In this document: piece by piece, positions 1-7,553 of the stretch | How positions within the stretch are numbered: the stretch's first letter is position 1 | How the letters are laid out: every line of letters starts with the position of its first letter | Source: Bacteroidota bacterium | GTDB taxonomy: Bacteria > Bacteroidota > Bacteroidia > Chitinophagales > Chitinophagaceae | DNA length: 9,775 nt | Assembly: GCA_023409675.1 (NCBI GenBank) | Contig: JAEYRC010000235.1 | Coordinates: 1 to 9,775, forward strand | Reading direction: 5' to 3' | The notes under the pieces: generated by a model | What the model was told of the DNA's origin: nothing | Databases searched by the model: none | The model's input: the letters and a program-made list of their open reading frames with translations, nothing else | Position numbers and translations under genes: made by a program

Positions 1-360
1 GGCATCTACAATATCCTTAACATGATGATCTATGAAAAAATGGATTCAATAGCCATACTCAAAGCAACCGGATTTTCGGGGAAAGACATTAATTCCATCT
101 TTCTGTTCATCGCCCTGAGCATCGGCATTATTGGTGGAATTGCCGGGCTCGTATGCGGATTATTGCTAAGCTGGGTAATTGATCATATTCCATTTGATAC
201 CGCCGCCCTTCCCACCATCAAAACCTATCCGGTAGATTACAATCCGGTTTATTATATCATTGGAATTCTCTTTTCGGTGATCACCACTTACTTCGCTGGA
301 TTATTTCCTGCACGTAAGGCCAGCGCCGTTGATCCCGTTTCTATCATCAGGGGAAAATAA
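1..360 (+). CDS. ABC transporter permease, LolC/LolE (FtsX/MacB-fold) type, 3' end only
   Basis: This is the C-terminal 119 residues of an inner-membrane permease; the 5' part lies before the window and the frame is open from base 1. The piece opens with the family's cytoplasmic coupling stretch (EKMDSIAILKATGFS, about residues 12-26), which in LolC/E-type proteins contacts the ATPase. Two hydrophobic segments follow at about residues 31-60 and 84-103, and the end (PARKASAVDPVSIIRGK) matches the usual 'P-A-x-x-A-x-x-x-D-P-x-x-x-x-R' tail of FtsX-domain permeases. By family, such proteins move lipoproteins from the inner membrane (LolCDE) or export other substrates (MacB-like). The LolD-like ATPase directly downstream supports one complex. 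The substrate cannot be told from this fragment; a Lol role is the best guess. Confidence 0.88.
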   Translation, partial: GIYNILNMMIYEKMDSIAILKATGFSGKDINSIFLFIALSIGIIGGIAGLVCGLLLSWVIDHIPFDTAALPTIKTYPVDYNPVYYIIGILFSVITTYFAGLFPARKASAVDPVSIIRGK

Positions 361-361
361 T

Positions 362-1054
362 ATGCAACCAATTCTGGAAGCCCGAAATATCATTAAGTAT
401 TTTCATGATCCGCTAACGGTACAGGTGCTGCATTCGGTGGGCTTTTCCATCAACCGCGGTGAATTTGTGTCGGTAACGGGCAAATCGGGTTGTGGCAAAT
501 CGACATTACTGTATATTCTCAGTACCATGGACACCGATTATCAGGGAGAACTGTATATCGATGGAAACCTGGTGACGGGAAAGAAAGAAAAAGCGCTGGC
601 CGACATCCGCAACCGGCAGATCGGGTTTGTATTTCAGTTCCATTACCTGCTGCATGAATTCAGTGTACTGAAAAATGTTATGCTTCCGGCAGAAAAAGCC
701 GGACGATGGCCAGAACGAGAGATCCGTGACCGGGCAATGGAAAAACTTCGCTTATTGGGAATTGACCAGCTCGCTGCCAAAAAGGCCAGCCAGATTTCGG
801 GGGGCGAGAAACAACGGGTCGCCATCGCGCGTGCGCTGATCAATGACCCCGATATCATCATGGCAGATGAACCTACCGGTAACCTCGATAAAAAAAACAG
901 TACAATAGTGTTTGAAATTTTTCATAAGCTGGCGGCCGAATTCAACCAAACCCTGCTGATCGTCACCCACGATCCAGAATTTGCCGCACAAACCAGCCGG
1001 ATAATTGATATGGAAGACGGAAGAATTCTCTCCGATCACCGGCCGGGGATCTAA
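362..1054 (+). CDS. ABC transporter ATP-binding protein, LolD/MacB-like
   Basis: A 230-residue ATPase subunit that would power the permease encoded just upstream. All nucleotide-binding motifs are present: Walker A GKSGCGKST (residues 40-48), Q-loop Q92, ABC signature SGGEK (146-150), Walker B ending in D169-E170 followed by PTGNLD, and the H-loop H203 in VTHD. The length and the PTGNLD motif are typical of the LolD/MacB/FtsE class rather than of importer ATPases. The start was placed at ATG 362, one base after the permease stop, because AGGGGA (349-354) sits 7 bases upstream. An in-frame TTG at 329 would overlap the permease and lacks such a site. Cytoplasmic, membrane-associated. A lipoprotein-release role is inferred from similarity only; macrolide- or peptide-export homologues look alike. 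Confidence 0.92.
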   Translation: MQPILEARNIIKYFHDPLTVQVLHSVGFSINRGEFVSVTGKSGCGKSTLLYILSTMDTDYQGELYIDGNLVTGKKEKALADIRNRQIGFVFQFHYLLHEFSVLKNVMLPAEKAGRWPEREIRDRAMEKLRLLGIDQLAAKKASQISGGEKQRVAIARALINDPDIIMADEPTGNLDKKNSTIVFEIFHKLAAEFNQTLLIVTHDPEFAAQTSRIIDMEDGRILSDHRPGI

Positions 1055-1057
1055 ACC

Positions 1058-1081
1058 GGTCATCTTTGGTTAAAGGAGACC
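1058..1081 (+). promoter_or_regulatory. Imperfect hairpin between the ABC genes and treZ
   Basis: GGTC (1058-1061) pairs with GACC (1078-1081) and CTTT (1064-1067) with AAAG (1072-1075). Between the two helices are one T-G wobble and one A-A mismatch, and the loop is GGTT. It begins 3 bases after the ATPase stop codon. No T-run follows, so it is not a standard intrinsic terminator. Its 3' arm holds AAAGGAG, a ribosome-site-like sequence 10 bases before a 6-codon mini-ORF (1089-1109). A weak terminator, mRNA stabiliser or chance are all possible. Confidence 0.3.
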
Positions 1082-1128
1082 ATCCTGTATGGCATGTGAT
1101 TTATACTGATCTACCTCAAATATGAAAC

Positions 1129-2991
1129 GTGGATCAATTCAACAGTCGGGCAGGTTTTTTTTACGAGGCGGATGGCAGGAGCTGGTGCTCAGTATGGGCA
1201 CCCCTGGCTAAAAAGATGCAACTGGAAATCACTTCCCCATTCACCCATTCTGTAAATCTTGAACAAAACGCCCTGGGTTATTGGCAGGGCATCGTAAAAG
1301 ACGCTGTACCCGGTATGCGGTATCGGTTCAAACCCGATAATAAATCACCTCTCCCCGACCCTGCTTCCCTATCGCAGCCCGATGGCGTGCATGGCGCATC
1401 AGCAGTGGCAGACCGTAATTCATATGAATGGTCTGATGATTCGTGGAAGGGACTGGAATTGAGCAGCATGCTAATCTACGAATTGCATACCGGCACCTTT
1501 ACCCCGGAGGGCACCTTCGATGGTATTATCCATAAGCTGGATTACCTGGCCGACCTGGGTATAAACACCATAGAAATCATGCCGGTGGCTCAGTTTCCCG
1601 GAGTCAGAAACTGGGGTTACGATGGCGTATTCGCATTTGCCGTACAGCATTCCTATGGTGGAATGGATGGACTCAAACGCCTAGTGGATGCAGCGCACCG
1701 GAAAGGCATTGCTGTAATACTGGATGTTGTATACAATCATTTGGGTCCGGAAGGAAATTATCTGCCGGAGTTCGGACCGTATAATACTGATAAATATTTC
1801 ACCCCATGGGCCAAAGCCATGAATTTCGATGATCAGTACAGCGACGGCGTGCGGGAATATTACCTGCAGAATGCCCTGATGTGGCTTAATGATTTTCATA
1901 TTGATGGATTACGACTTGATGCCGTGCACGCCATCTGGGATTCGGGTGCTACGCATTTCCTGGAAGTATTGGAACAACGGGTACGACAGCTTGAAGAAGA
2001 AACGGGCAGAAAAAAAGTGCTTATCGCTGAATTTGACCTGAACAATCCGAGATACATCAACCCGGTTTCAAAAGGCGGTTATGGCATGGACGGACAATGG
2101 ATCGATGAATTTCATCATGCGCTGCACGCACTGATAACGGGTGAAACCAATGGTTATTATTCCGATTTTGGATCAATAGATGACCTGGAAAAATCATTCC
2201 GCGATTCGTATGTGTTTACCGGGCAATACTCCGCGCACCGGAAGAAAAAGTTTGGCAGAAAGACGGATAATGATTTTGGACAGTTCGTGGTTTTTGCACA
2301 AAATCATGACCATACCGGCAACAGGATGAATGGTGAACGACTGACCACCATCATGCGCGAAGTATTGAAATCACAACAACCGGAGGCCGACCAGGTGGAA
2401 CAACTCCATATTGAAGCCCTAAAGCTCATTGCCGCGACCTATATTCTTTCGCCCTATGTGCCCATGCTCTTTATGGGAGAAGAATATGGTGAAGAAAATC
2501 CGTTTCTTTTCTTCACCGATCATTCCGACCAGGAACTGATCAACAATACGTCTAAAGGACGAAAAAAAGAATTTGAAAGTTTTGCCTGGAAACAGGATCC
2601 TCCCGAACCGAATGATCCGGAAACATTCAAAAAAAGTTCGTTATCGTGGAATATTCATAGCGAGCATCAAAAGGAACTGTTGGAGTTTTATAAATTCCTG
2701 TTACGCTTCCGTAAAAGTTATCCGGCTTTTCAAAGTTTAAAGCGAAAAGATCTGGTGGTTCATCCAAACAATGGAAGCATTATTTGTGTGGAGCGGCGTA
2801 ACAATGATGCATCTGCGCTTATGTTACTGAACTTTTCCCTGGAGGAACAGGCATATACCCTTAATGGTTTTTCAAGACGAAAGATTTTCAATTCATCCGG
2901 GCCCGACTGGAATGATCCAAAAGATCAGGATACACTTATTCACGAAACCTTTATTCTATCACCGCTCTCCGTAACAATTTTTGAACGCTGA
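1129..2991 (+). CDS. treZ: Malto-oligosyltrehalose trehalohydrolase (TreZ, GH13)
   Basis: Cytoplasmic enzyme that cuts the alpha-1,4 bond next to the terminal trehalose unit of maltooligosyl-trehalose, releasing free trehalose; it acts after TreY. The 620-residue length is normal. The N-terminal beta-sandwich domain (about 1-100; SVWAPLAKKMQL at 21-32) is followed by the GH13 barrel: NWGYDGVFAF (161-170), region I DVVYNH (199-204), region II GLRLDAVH with nucleophile D264, region III IAEFD with acid/base E301, and region IV QNHDHTGNR with D394. MLFMGEEYGE (446-455) and a small C-terminal beta domain follow. The start is a GTG: an in-frame TGA at 1123-1125 blocks anything further upstream, and the next in-frame ATG (1216) would cut the conserved N-terminus. 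No clear Shine-Dalgarno is present. treY follows after 2 bases, implying one operon with translational coupling. An 8-T run at 1155-1162 lies near the start (see findings). Confidence 0.95.
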   Translation: MDQFNSRAGFFYEADGRSWCSVWAPLAKKMQLEITSPFTHSVNLEQNALGYWQGIVKDAVPGMRYRFKPDNKSPLPDPASLSQPDGVHGASAVADRNSYEWSDDSWKGLELSSMLIYELHTGTFTPEGTFDGIIHKLDYLADLGINTIEIMPVAQFPGVRNWGYDGVFAFAVQHSYGGMDGLKRLVDAAHRKGIAVILDVVYNHLGPEGNYLPEFGPYNTDKYFTPWAKAMNFDDQYSDGVREYYLQNALMWLNDFHIDGLRLDAVHAIWDSGATHFLEVLEQRVRQLEEETGRKKVLIAEFDLNNPRYINPVSKGGYGMDGQWIDEFHHALHALITGETNGYYSDFGSIDDLEKSFRDSYVFTGQYSAHRKKKFGRKTDNDFGQFVVFAQNHDHTGNRMNGERLTTIMREVLKSQQPEADQVEQLHIEALKLIAATYILSPYVPMLFMGEEYGEENPFLFFTDHSDQELINNTSKGRKKEFESFAWKQDPPEPNDPETFKKSSLSWNIHSEHQKELLEFYKFLLRFRKSYPAFQSLKRKDLVVHPNNGSIICVERRNNDASALMLLNFSLEEQAYTLNGFSRRKIFNSSGPDWNDPKDQDTLIHETFILSPLSVTIFER

Positions 2992-2993
2992 AA

Positions 2994-5672
2994 ATGAGAC
3001 ACCTACCTGTTGCTACATACCGGATTCAATTCAACAATACCTTCGGCTTCAGTCATCTTAGCGAACTGATGCATTATCTTAAAGACCTGGGCATTTCAAC
3101 GATCTATGCTTCACCCATTTTCAGTGCCACACCGGGAAGTATGCATGGTTATGATGTAACAGATTCTAATACCATAAATCCTGAAATCGGCACCCTGGAA
3201 GAGTTCAGGGTTTTATCGGAACAATTGCAAAAGCTGGGCATGAACTGGCTGCAGGATATTGTTCCAAACCATATGGCTTTTTCCGGTCATAACCTTTGGT
3301 TGAAAGACCTCTTTGAACGGGGCAGGCATTCCGCTTATTATGGATACTTCGACCTGATCACAGACCCTTCCGCCGGTGGACCCAACCGCGTAATGGTGCC
3401 CTTCCTGGGAAAATCATTCCCTGAAGCGGTGGAGGAAGGTTCAGTACATATTTCATTTTCCGATCAGGGATTTCTGTTCAATATTCCCGGTGATGCCTAT
3501 CCGCTTTCAGCAGATTCGGTAAGGCGGTTAGGAAATGCTGTTCAGGACAAAACCGATCTGTCGAAATTTCTGGCCGCATATCCCGATCCTGCAGAACATT
3601 CTGAGCACTGGCAACAGTCACGCACAAGCGCCATTCAGCAATTGCAATCGCATCAGAAATCTGTGGAGGAATTGCTAAAAAGGATCAACTCCGACCCTCA
3701 AATTTTATCGGACATACATGATCAGCAATACTACCGTTTTTGCCGTTGGGATGAAACGAATCACCATATCAATTTCCGCCGGTTCTTCACGGTAAACGCG
3801 CTGATCTGTCTGGCAATGGAACGCCCGGAGGTTGTGGAAACCTACCATGCCCTGATTATCAAACTGGTGAAAGAGGGATTGATCACGGGTTTGCGGATAG
3901 ATCATGTAGACGGATTGAAAGATCCGGAAACATACCTCAGGAGCCTCCGGTCGGCGGTGGGTAAGGATGTATACCTTATCATTGAAAAAATTCTTACGGG
4001 TAATGAAAATCTTCCGGAACACTGGACCATTGATGGCACCAGCGGATACGAATTTCTGTCTTTTGTCAACCAGTTGCTTACCAACCGTGAAGGCGCTGAA
4101 CACCTGCGCAGATTTTATCTTGAGTTTACCGGTGAGCAACGCGATGTTGAAACGATCATTTATGATTCAAAAAAGTCTTTTCTGCATACCTATATGGCAG
4201 GAGAACTGGATAATCTAACGCAAATGTATATCCGCTCAGGTCTGGCAGCGGCGGATGCTGATCCCGAGCGTATAAAGACCGGGCTGGCGGCATTAATGTG
4301 TGCCATGCCGGTTTACCGGATTTACCCTGATGGTACGGCTCCTGATTCTTCAATCGGGCAATTGCTGAAGGAAACCATTGATCGGGCGGTATCTACAGCG
4401 CCAGAATACAGAGGTGAGATCGAAGCGATTGGCGCCACGTTTTTTCCAGTGGATAGCCATGACAGTCTTAGTGCCGAAGCGCTTCACTTCGTACAACGGC
4501 TAATGCAGTTTACCGGGCCGTTAACTGCCAAGGGTGTTGAAGACACCATATTCTATACCTATAATCCATTGATATCGCATAATGAAGTAGGCGATTCACC
4601 GGAAAGACTTGGAATGTCGGCAGAGGAATTTCATAAAAAGATGATTTATCGAAGCAAGCATTATCCTCGTGCGTTGAATGCAACTTCTACACACGATACC
4701 AAACGGGGAGAAGATTCCAGAATGCGCATCAACCTGTTGAGTGAATACGCGCCCGAATGGACGGAACTTGTACAGAAATGGGAAGCATTACGAATGGCTG
4801 ATCCCGAAGGACAGAAAATTACTGCCAATGATGCCTGGTTCATTTACCAGTCGCTATTGGGTGGGTTTCCTGAAACCCTGGAAATATCCGACAAGTTTAT
4901 TCAGCGGGTAAAAGAATACTGCACGAAAGCGTTGCGTGAGGCTAAAGCCAACACTACCTGGGAAAGTCCCAATGCTGAATACGAGGCGGCCTGCCATTCT
5001 TATATCACAACATTGTTGCAATCAGACAGTAGTTTTATAAGCAGCCTGATCCCGTTTGTAAAGCGGGTGATCAATCATGCGGAGACCTATTCCCTTCATC
5101 AAACACTGATCAAACTCACCGCACCGGGAATTCCGGATACTTATCAGGGCGCGGAATTATGGGATCTGTCTTTTGTTGATCCGGATAACCGCTCTGAGGT
5201 GGATTATGCCTTTCGCATGGAAAATCTGCAGTTGCTGAAGGAACTTGAAGGAAGGAGTTCACCGGAAGAATTCTTTGCCCGCCTGCAAAACAAGCGCAAT
5301 TGCGGGCTCGAGAAATTATTCCTGATCAAAACGGTTTTGAAACTTCGAAATGAATATCCTGATCTGTTCAATTATGGAAATTATATTCCGCTTACCCAGG
5401 TTGGGGGTGGTAATGATATCATTGGTTATTGCCGCAATTATAAAGACGAGTGGTTGATGGTGATTTGTCCGCTTGATCTTGTACGTCATGTAGGCGACAA
5501 CGGCTGGAATTATGGCCATGCGTATAATGACACCATTATCACCGCGCTACCGGAGGCACCTGTAAAATGGATTAACCGCCTGACCGGGGATATTCTACAA
5601 ACGGAGGATCAATTCACTGCCGGAATAGCCCTGGCCAGTTTTCCGGTGGGGTTGTTCATGGGTGCCCGGTAA
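2994..5672 (+). CDS. treY: Malto-oligosyltrehalose synthase (TreY, GH13)
   Basis: Cytoplasmic enzyme that converts the reducing-end alpha-1,4 linkage of maltodextrins into an alpha-1,1 linkage by intramolecular transglucosylation, making the substrate for TreZ. The 892-residue protein shows the family hallmarks: N-terminal PVATYRIQFNNTFGF (5-19) and SMHGYDVTD (49-57), region I DIVPNH (88-93), region II GLRIDHVDG with nucleophile D303, region III IIEKIL with acid/base E331, and STHDTKRGED (565-574) with D568. The strongly TreY-specific stretch APGIPDTYQGAELWDLS (710-726) is followed by VDPDNR (728-733). The long insertions in the barrel and the size are usual for TreY and exclude ordinary alpha-amylases. 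The start ATG lies 2 bases after the treZ stop, with no strong Shine-Dalgarno, so coupling to treZ translation is likely. No treX, glgX or other glycogen gene is visible nearby, so the debranching partner must be encoded elsewhere. Confidence 0.96.
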   Translation: MRHLPVATYRIQFNNTFGFSHLSELMHYLKDLGISTIYASPIFSATPGSMHGYDVTDSNTINPEIGTLEEFRVLSEQLQKLGMNWLQDIVPNHMAFSGHNLWLKDLFERGRHSAYYGYFDLITDPSAGGPNRVMVPFLGKSFPEAVEEGSVHISFSDQGFLFNIPGDAYPLSADSVRRLGNAVQDKTDLSKFLAAYPDPAEHSEHWQQSRTSAIQQLQSHQKSVEELLKRINSDPQILSDIHDQQYYRFCRWDETNHHINFRRFFTVNALICLAMERPEVVETYHALIIKLVKEGLITGLRIDHVDGLKDPETYLRSLRSAVGKDVYLIIEKILTGNENLPEHWTIDGTSGYEFLSFVNQLLTNREGAEHLRRFYLEFTGEQRDVETIIYDSKKSFLHTYMAGELDNLTQMYIRSGLAAADADPERIKTGLAALMCAMPVYRIYPDGTAPDSSIGQLLKETIDRAVSTAPEYRGEIEAIGATFFPVDSHDSLSAEALHFVQRLMQFTGPLTAKGVEDTIFYTYNPLISHNEVGDSPERLGMSAEEFHKKMIYRSKHYPRALNATSTHDTKRGEDSRMRINLLSEYAPEWTELVQKWEALRMADPEGQKITANDAWFIYQSLLGGFPETLEISDKFIQRVKEYCTKALREAKANTTWESPNAEYEAACHSYITTLLQSDSSFISSLIPFVKRVINHAETYSLHQTLIKLTAPGIPDTYQGAELWDLSFVDPDNRSEVDYAFRMENLQLLKELEGRSSPEEFFARLQNKRNCGLEKLFLIKTVLKLRNEYPDLFNYGNYIPLTQVGGGNDIIGYCRNYKDEWLMVICPLDLVRHVGDNGWNYGHAYNDTIITALPEAPVKWINRLTGDILQTEDQFTAGIALASFPVGLFMGAR

Positions 5673-5749
5673 TAGATCAAAATCCTCATATTCGGGCATA
5701 ATCACCGCAGGTATACGTTGTACGTGCGCATATCCCTACCCTGATGCTG

Positions 5750-5774
5750 GCATATATTTTTGGGTAAAATATGC
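5750..5774 (+). promoter_or_regulatory. Imperfect palindrome upstream of the dehydrogenase gene
   Basis: GCATATATTTT (5750-5760) is the inverse of AAAATATGC (5766-5774), apart from a 2-base bulge, around a TGGGT centre. It lies about 40-60 bases before the dehydrogenase start in the 140-base gap after treY. It has no T-run beyond the stem, so an operator or promoter-spanning site is more likely than a terminator. A TTTG (5759-5762) and a TACTGTTT (5780-5787), loosely like the Bacteroidota -33/-7 elements, overlap or follow it, but the match is weak. No clear terminator for treZY was found in this gap. Confidence 0.3.
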
Positions 5775-5800
5775 TGTTCTACTGTTTTTAAACCGGAAAA

Positions 5801-5812
5801 AAGGAGGTTAAT
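5801..5812 (+). promoter_or_regulatory. Strong ribosome binding site of the dehydrogenase gene (shared module)
   Basis: AAGGAGGTTAAT ends directly at the ATG, with AGGAGG 5 bases from the start. The same 12 bases precede hsp20 (7650-7661). In both genes AACC lies exactly 6 bases upstream of the 12-mer, and TTCTA begins 24 (here) or 25 (hsp20) bases before it. This strong site contrasts with the treZ, treY and katG starts, which have none at the usual distance. Confidence 0.75.
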
Positions 5813-6964
5813 ATGTTAGCGATGTCTTACCGGGGTCCATTTCGCGTTCGTGCTGTACAAAAGCCCATACCTGAAATCGAACATCCCATGGATGCCATTA
5901 TTCGCGTAACCCGATCGTGCATTTGCGGATCTGATCTGCATTTGTACAATGGAATCGTTCCCGATACACGGGTAGGTTCAACATTTGGTCATGAATTCAT
6001 CGGCGTGGTGGAAGAAATCGGAAATGCCGTTACCAAGCTCAAGGTTGGTGACAAAGTGCTGGTGCCCTTCAACATTGCCTGCGGTAAATGTACTTTCTGT
6101 AAGCAGGGCTTGTTTGGCAATTGCGCGGAATCAAATCCTTATGCGACGGCTGTAGGCGGCATATTCGGATATTCGCATACTGCAGGAGGTTATGATGGCG
6201 GACAGGCCGAATATGTTCGTGTGCCCTATGCCGATGTTGGCCCGACGATAATTCCCGAAACAATGGATCCTGATGACGCGGTTTTGCTGACCGATGTGGT
6301 ACCTACCGGTTACCAGGCTGCAGAAATGGGCGGTATAAAAAAGGGCGATACCGTAGTGGTTTTCGGAGCAGGACCCATAGGTATTATGGCTGCCCGCTGC
6401 GCGTGGTTGTTTGGGGCTGCCCGGGTTATCGTAATCGATCATATTGAATACCGCCTGGATTTTGCCCGACGATACGCTCCCTGCGAAGCCTATAACTTCA
6501 GGTCAATAGGCGATCCTGTCTTATTCCTTAAAAAAACCACTGAATATTTTGGAGCCGATGTATGTATAGATGCCGTGGGTGGCGATGCTTCAGGAAGTAC
6601 TATGCAAACGATAGCCGGTCGGAAACTGTTGCTTCAGGGTGGCGCAACCACTGCCCTGCACTGGGCAATTAACAGTGTTAAGCGGGGTGGAATTGTTTCC
6701 ATCGTGGGTGTTTATGGTCCGATCGGTAGCGTGGTACCCATTGGAAATGTAGTCAACAAGGGTTTGACTATTCGTGCAAACCAGGCTTCCGTTAAAAGGC
6801 TATTGCCAAAATTGATCGATCATGTTCAATCCGGGGTATTGAATCCGAAAGAACTCATTACCCACCGCATTCCGCTTGAGGAAGTGTCTGATGCTTACCG
6901 CATCTTTTCCGATAAGCTCGATGAATGTATAAAACCAGTTTTAATTCCGCCAACAGCTTATTAA
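5813..6964 (+). CDS. Zinc-dependent alcohol/formaldehyde dehydrogenase-like protein (MDR family)
   Basis: A 383-residue medium-chain dehydrogenase expected to oxidise an alcohol or aldehyde in the cytoplasm. Catalytic zinc ligands C38 (in ICGSDLH) and H60-E61 (GHEF) are present. The structural zinc site is C90, C93, C96 and C104. The Rossmann motif G185-A-G187-P-I-G190 is followed by D209 at the end of the second strand, which favours NAD+ over NADP+. The segment at about 255-290 (DAVGGDASGS... to ALHWAINSVKRGG) and the ending DECIKPVLIP resemble the formaldehyde-dehydrogenase-like branch of COG1063 rather than simple ethanol dehydrogenases. The true substrate is unknown. The start ATG 5813 is fixed by AGGAGG 5 bases upstream; ATG 5822 is a less well-placed alternative. 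The tail-anchored protein gene follows after 10 bases, so the two are probably co-transcribed up to the terminator at 7513-7553. Confidence 0.9.
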   Translation: MLAMSYRGPFRVRAVQKPIPEIEHPMDAIIRVTRSCICGSDLHLYNGIVPDTRVGSTFGHEFIGVVEEIGNAVTKLKVGDKVLVPFNIACGKCTFCKQGLFGNCAESNPYATAVGGIFGYSHTAGGYDGGQAEYVRVPYADVGPTIIPETMDPDDAVLLTDVVPTGYQAAEMGGIKKGDTVVVFGAGPIGIMAARCAWLFGAARVIVIDHIEYRLDFARRYAPCEAYNFRSIGDPVLFLKKTTEYFGADVCIDAVGGDASGSTMQTIAGRKLLLQGGATTALHWAINSVKRGGIVSIVGVYGPIGSVVPIGNVVNKGLTIRANQASVKRLLPKLIDHVQSGVLNPKELITHRIPLEEVSDAYRIFSDKLDECIKPVLIPPTAY

Positions 6965-6974
6965 ACTATGTGTT

Positions 6975-7463
6975 ATGAACAACAATGACTACCAGCAAAT
7001 CAAGGGATGGGGAATAGATGCTGATCCGGAGAATGAACCTAACTATCCCATGAAGAATTATACAGGCGACGATCATAACCGCCTGAATTATGAACGCGCT
7101 CCCCAGCAACCTGTTCATGAAGGAGCGAATTTGCATTCTAATGAACGTCCGAATATGAGTGCTGTTTTCGGCACCACCGTACCGCCTTCCGGCTGGAGCG
7201 GAAAATTGCGGCGACATGCGTTCCGCTACAGTGAGGATAATTACGCGCACTGGATGACCCTGGTGCTGGCCGACCGGATCGATGTGATAGAAGGACTTAT
7301 TGAAGATATCAGAAATGGATATATACCAAATATCTATGCTGAAAAAGGATGGAAAGCGGAATGGAAATACAATAAGAAAGAGATGATCGTAAAGGTTGCG
7401 GCAGCCGCACTGGTATTTGCCGGAGCCTGGTATTATTTCAGCAGAAAAAAATCGCTCGACTGA
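6975..7463 (+). CDS. Uncharacterised protein with a C-terminal membrane anchor
   Basis: A 162-residue protein whose function I cannot name. Residues 1-60 are hydrophilic and rich in Asn, Asp, Pro and Glu, with KGWGIDADPENEPNYPMK at 10-27. A mixed charged/aromatic middle (about 75-132) contains FRYSEDNYAHW (83-93), a likely helix DRIDVIEGLIEDIRNG (100-115) and EKGWKAEWKY (123-132). One hydrophobic segment, about 137-155, is followed by RKKS and the end, so the bulk should face the cytoplasm in a tail-anchored, N-in topology. There is no signal peptide, cysteine cluster or enzyme motif. It lies 10 bases after the dehydrogenase gene and before a terminator, so it is probably the second gene of that operon. 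I have an impression of similar proteins in other Bacteroidota, but this was not checked. It could be a membrane adaptor for the dehydrogenase or an independent envelope-stress protein. Confidence 0.85.
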   Translation: MNNNDYQQIKGWGIDADPENEPNYPMKNYTGDDHNRLNYERAPQQPVHEGANLHSNERPNMSAVFGTTVPPSGWSGKLRRHAFRYSEDNYAHWMTLVLADRIDVIEGLIEDIRNGYIPNIYAEKGWKAEWKYNKKEMIVKVAAAALVFAGAWYYFSRKKSLD

Positions 7464-7512
7464 TCATTCGCGACCTGATCAGCATTTAATTTGAAATCGC
7501 TATTTATTAAGG

Positions 7513-7553
7513 ATCCCCAAAGGTGAAAAGTTTTCACTTTCGGGGATTTTTTT
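7513..7553 (+). terminator. Intrinsic terminator after the dehydrogenase operon
   Basis: ATCCCC (7513-7518) pairs with GGGGAT (7542-7547). After one A-C mismatch the stem continues through AAGGTGAAAA against TTTTCACTTT with one G-T wobble, closing on a very small loop around the central G. Seven Ts (7547-7553) follow. This long stem plus T-run is a clear rho-independent terminator 50 bases after the stop of the tail-anchored protein gene, and it separates that operon from hsp20. Confidence 0.9.

Noticed and set aside
329..361. Upstream TTG start for the ABC ATPase
   Set aside because: It overlaps the permease end and lacks a ribosome site, while ATG 362 has AGGGGA at 7 bases and gives the normal N-terminus.
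643..1063. Two minus-strand open frames over the ABC ATPase gene
   Set aside because: They lie opposite a gene with complete ABC motifs and show no domain or ribosome site of their own.
3705..4353. Several open frames (both strands) inside treY
   Set aside because: They are shadows of the TreY frame, which holds all catalytic motifs through this region.
6069..6442. Minus-strand open frames inside the dehydrogenase gene
   Set aside because: The + strand carries the zinc and Rossmann motifs here; the minus products are low-complexity shadows.
6966..7250. Minus-strand 94-residue frame opposite the tail-anchored protein gene
   Set aside because: The + frame has operon spacing, a coherent anchor at its end and a terminator behind it; the minus frame has no context.
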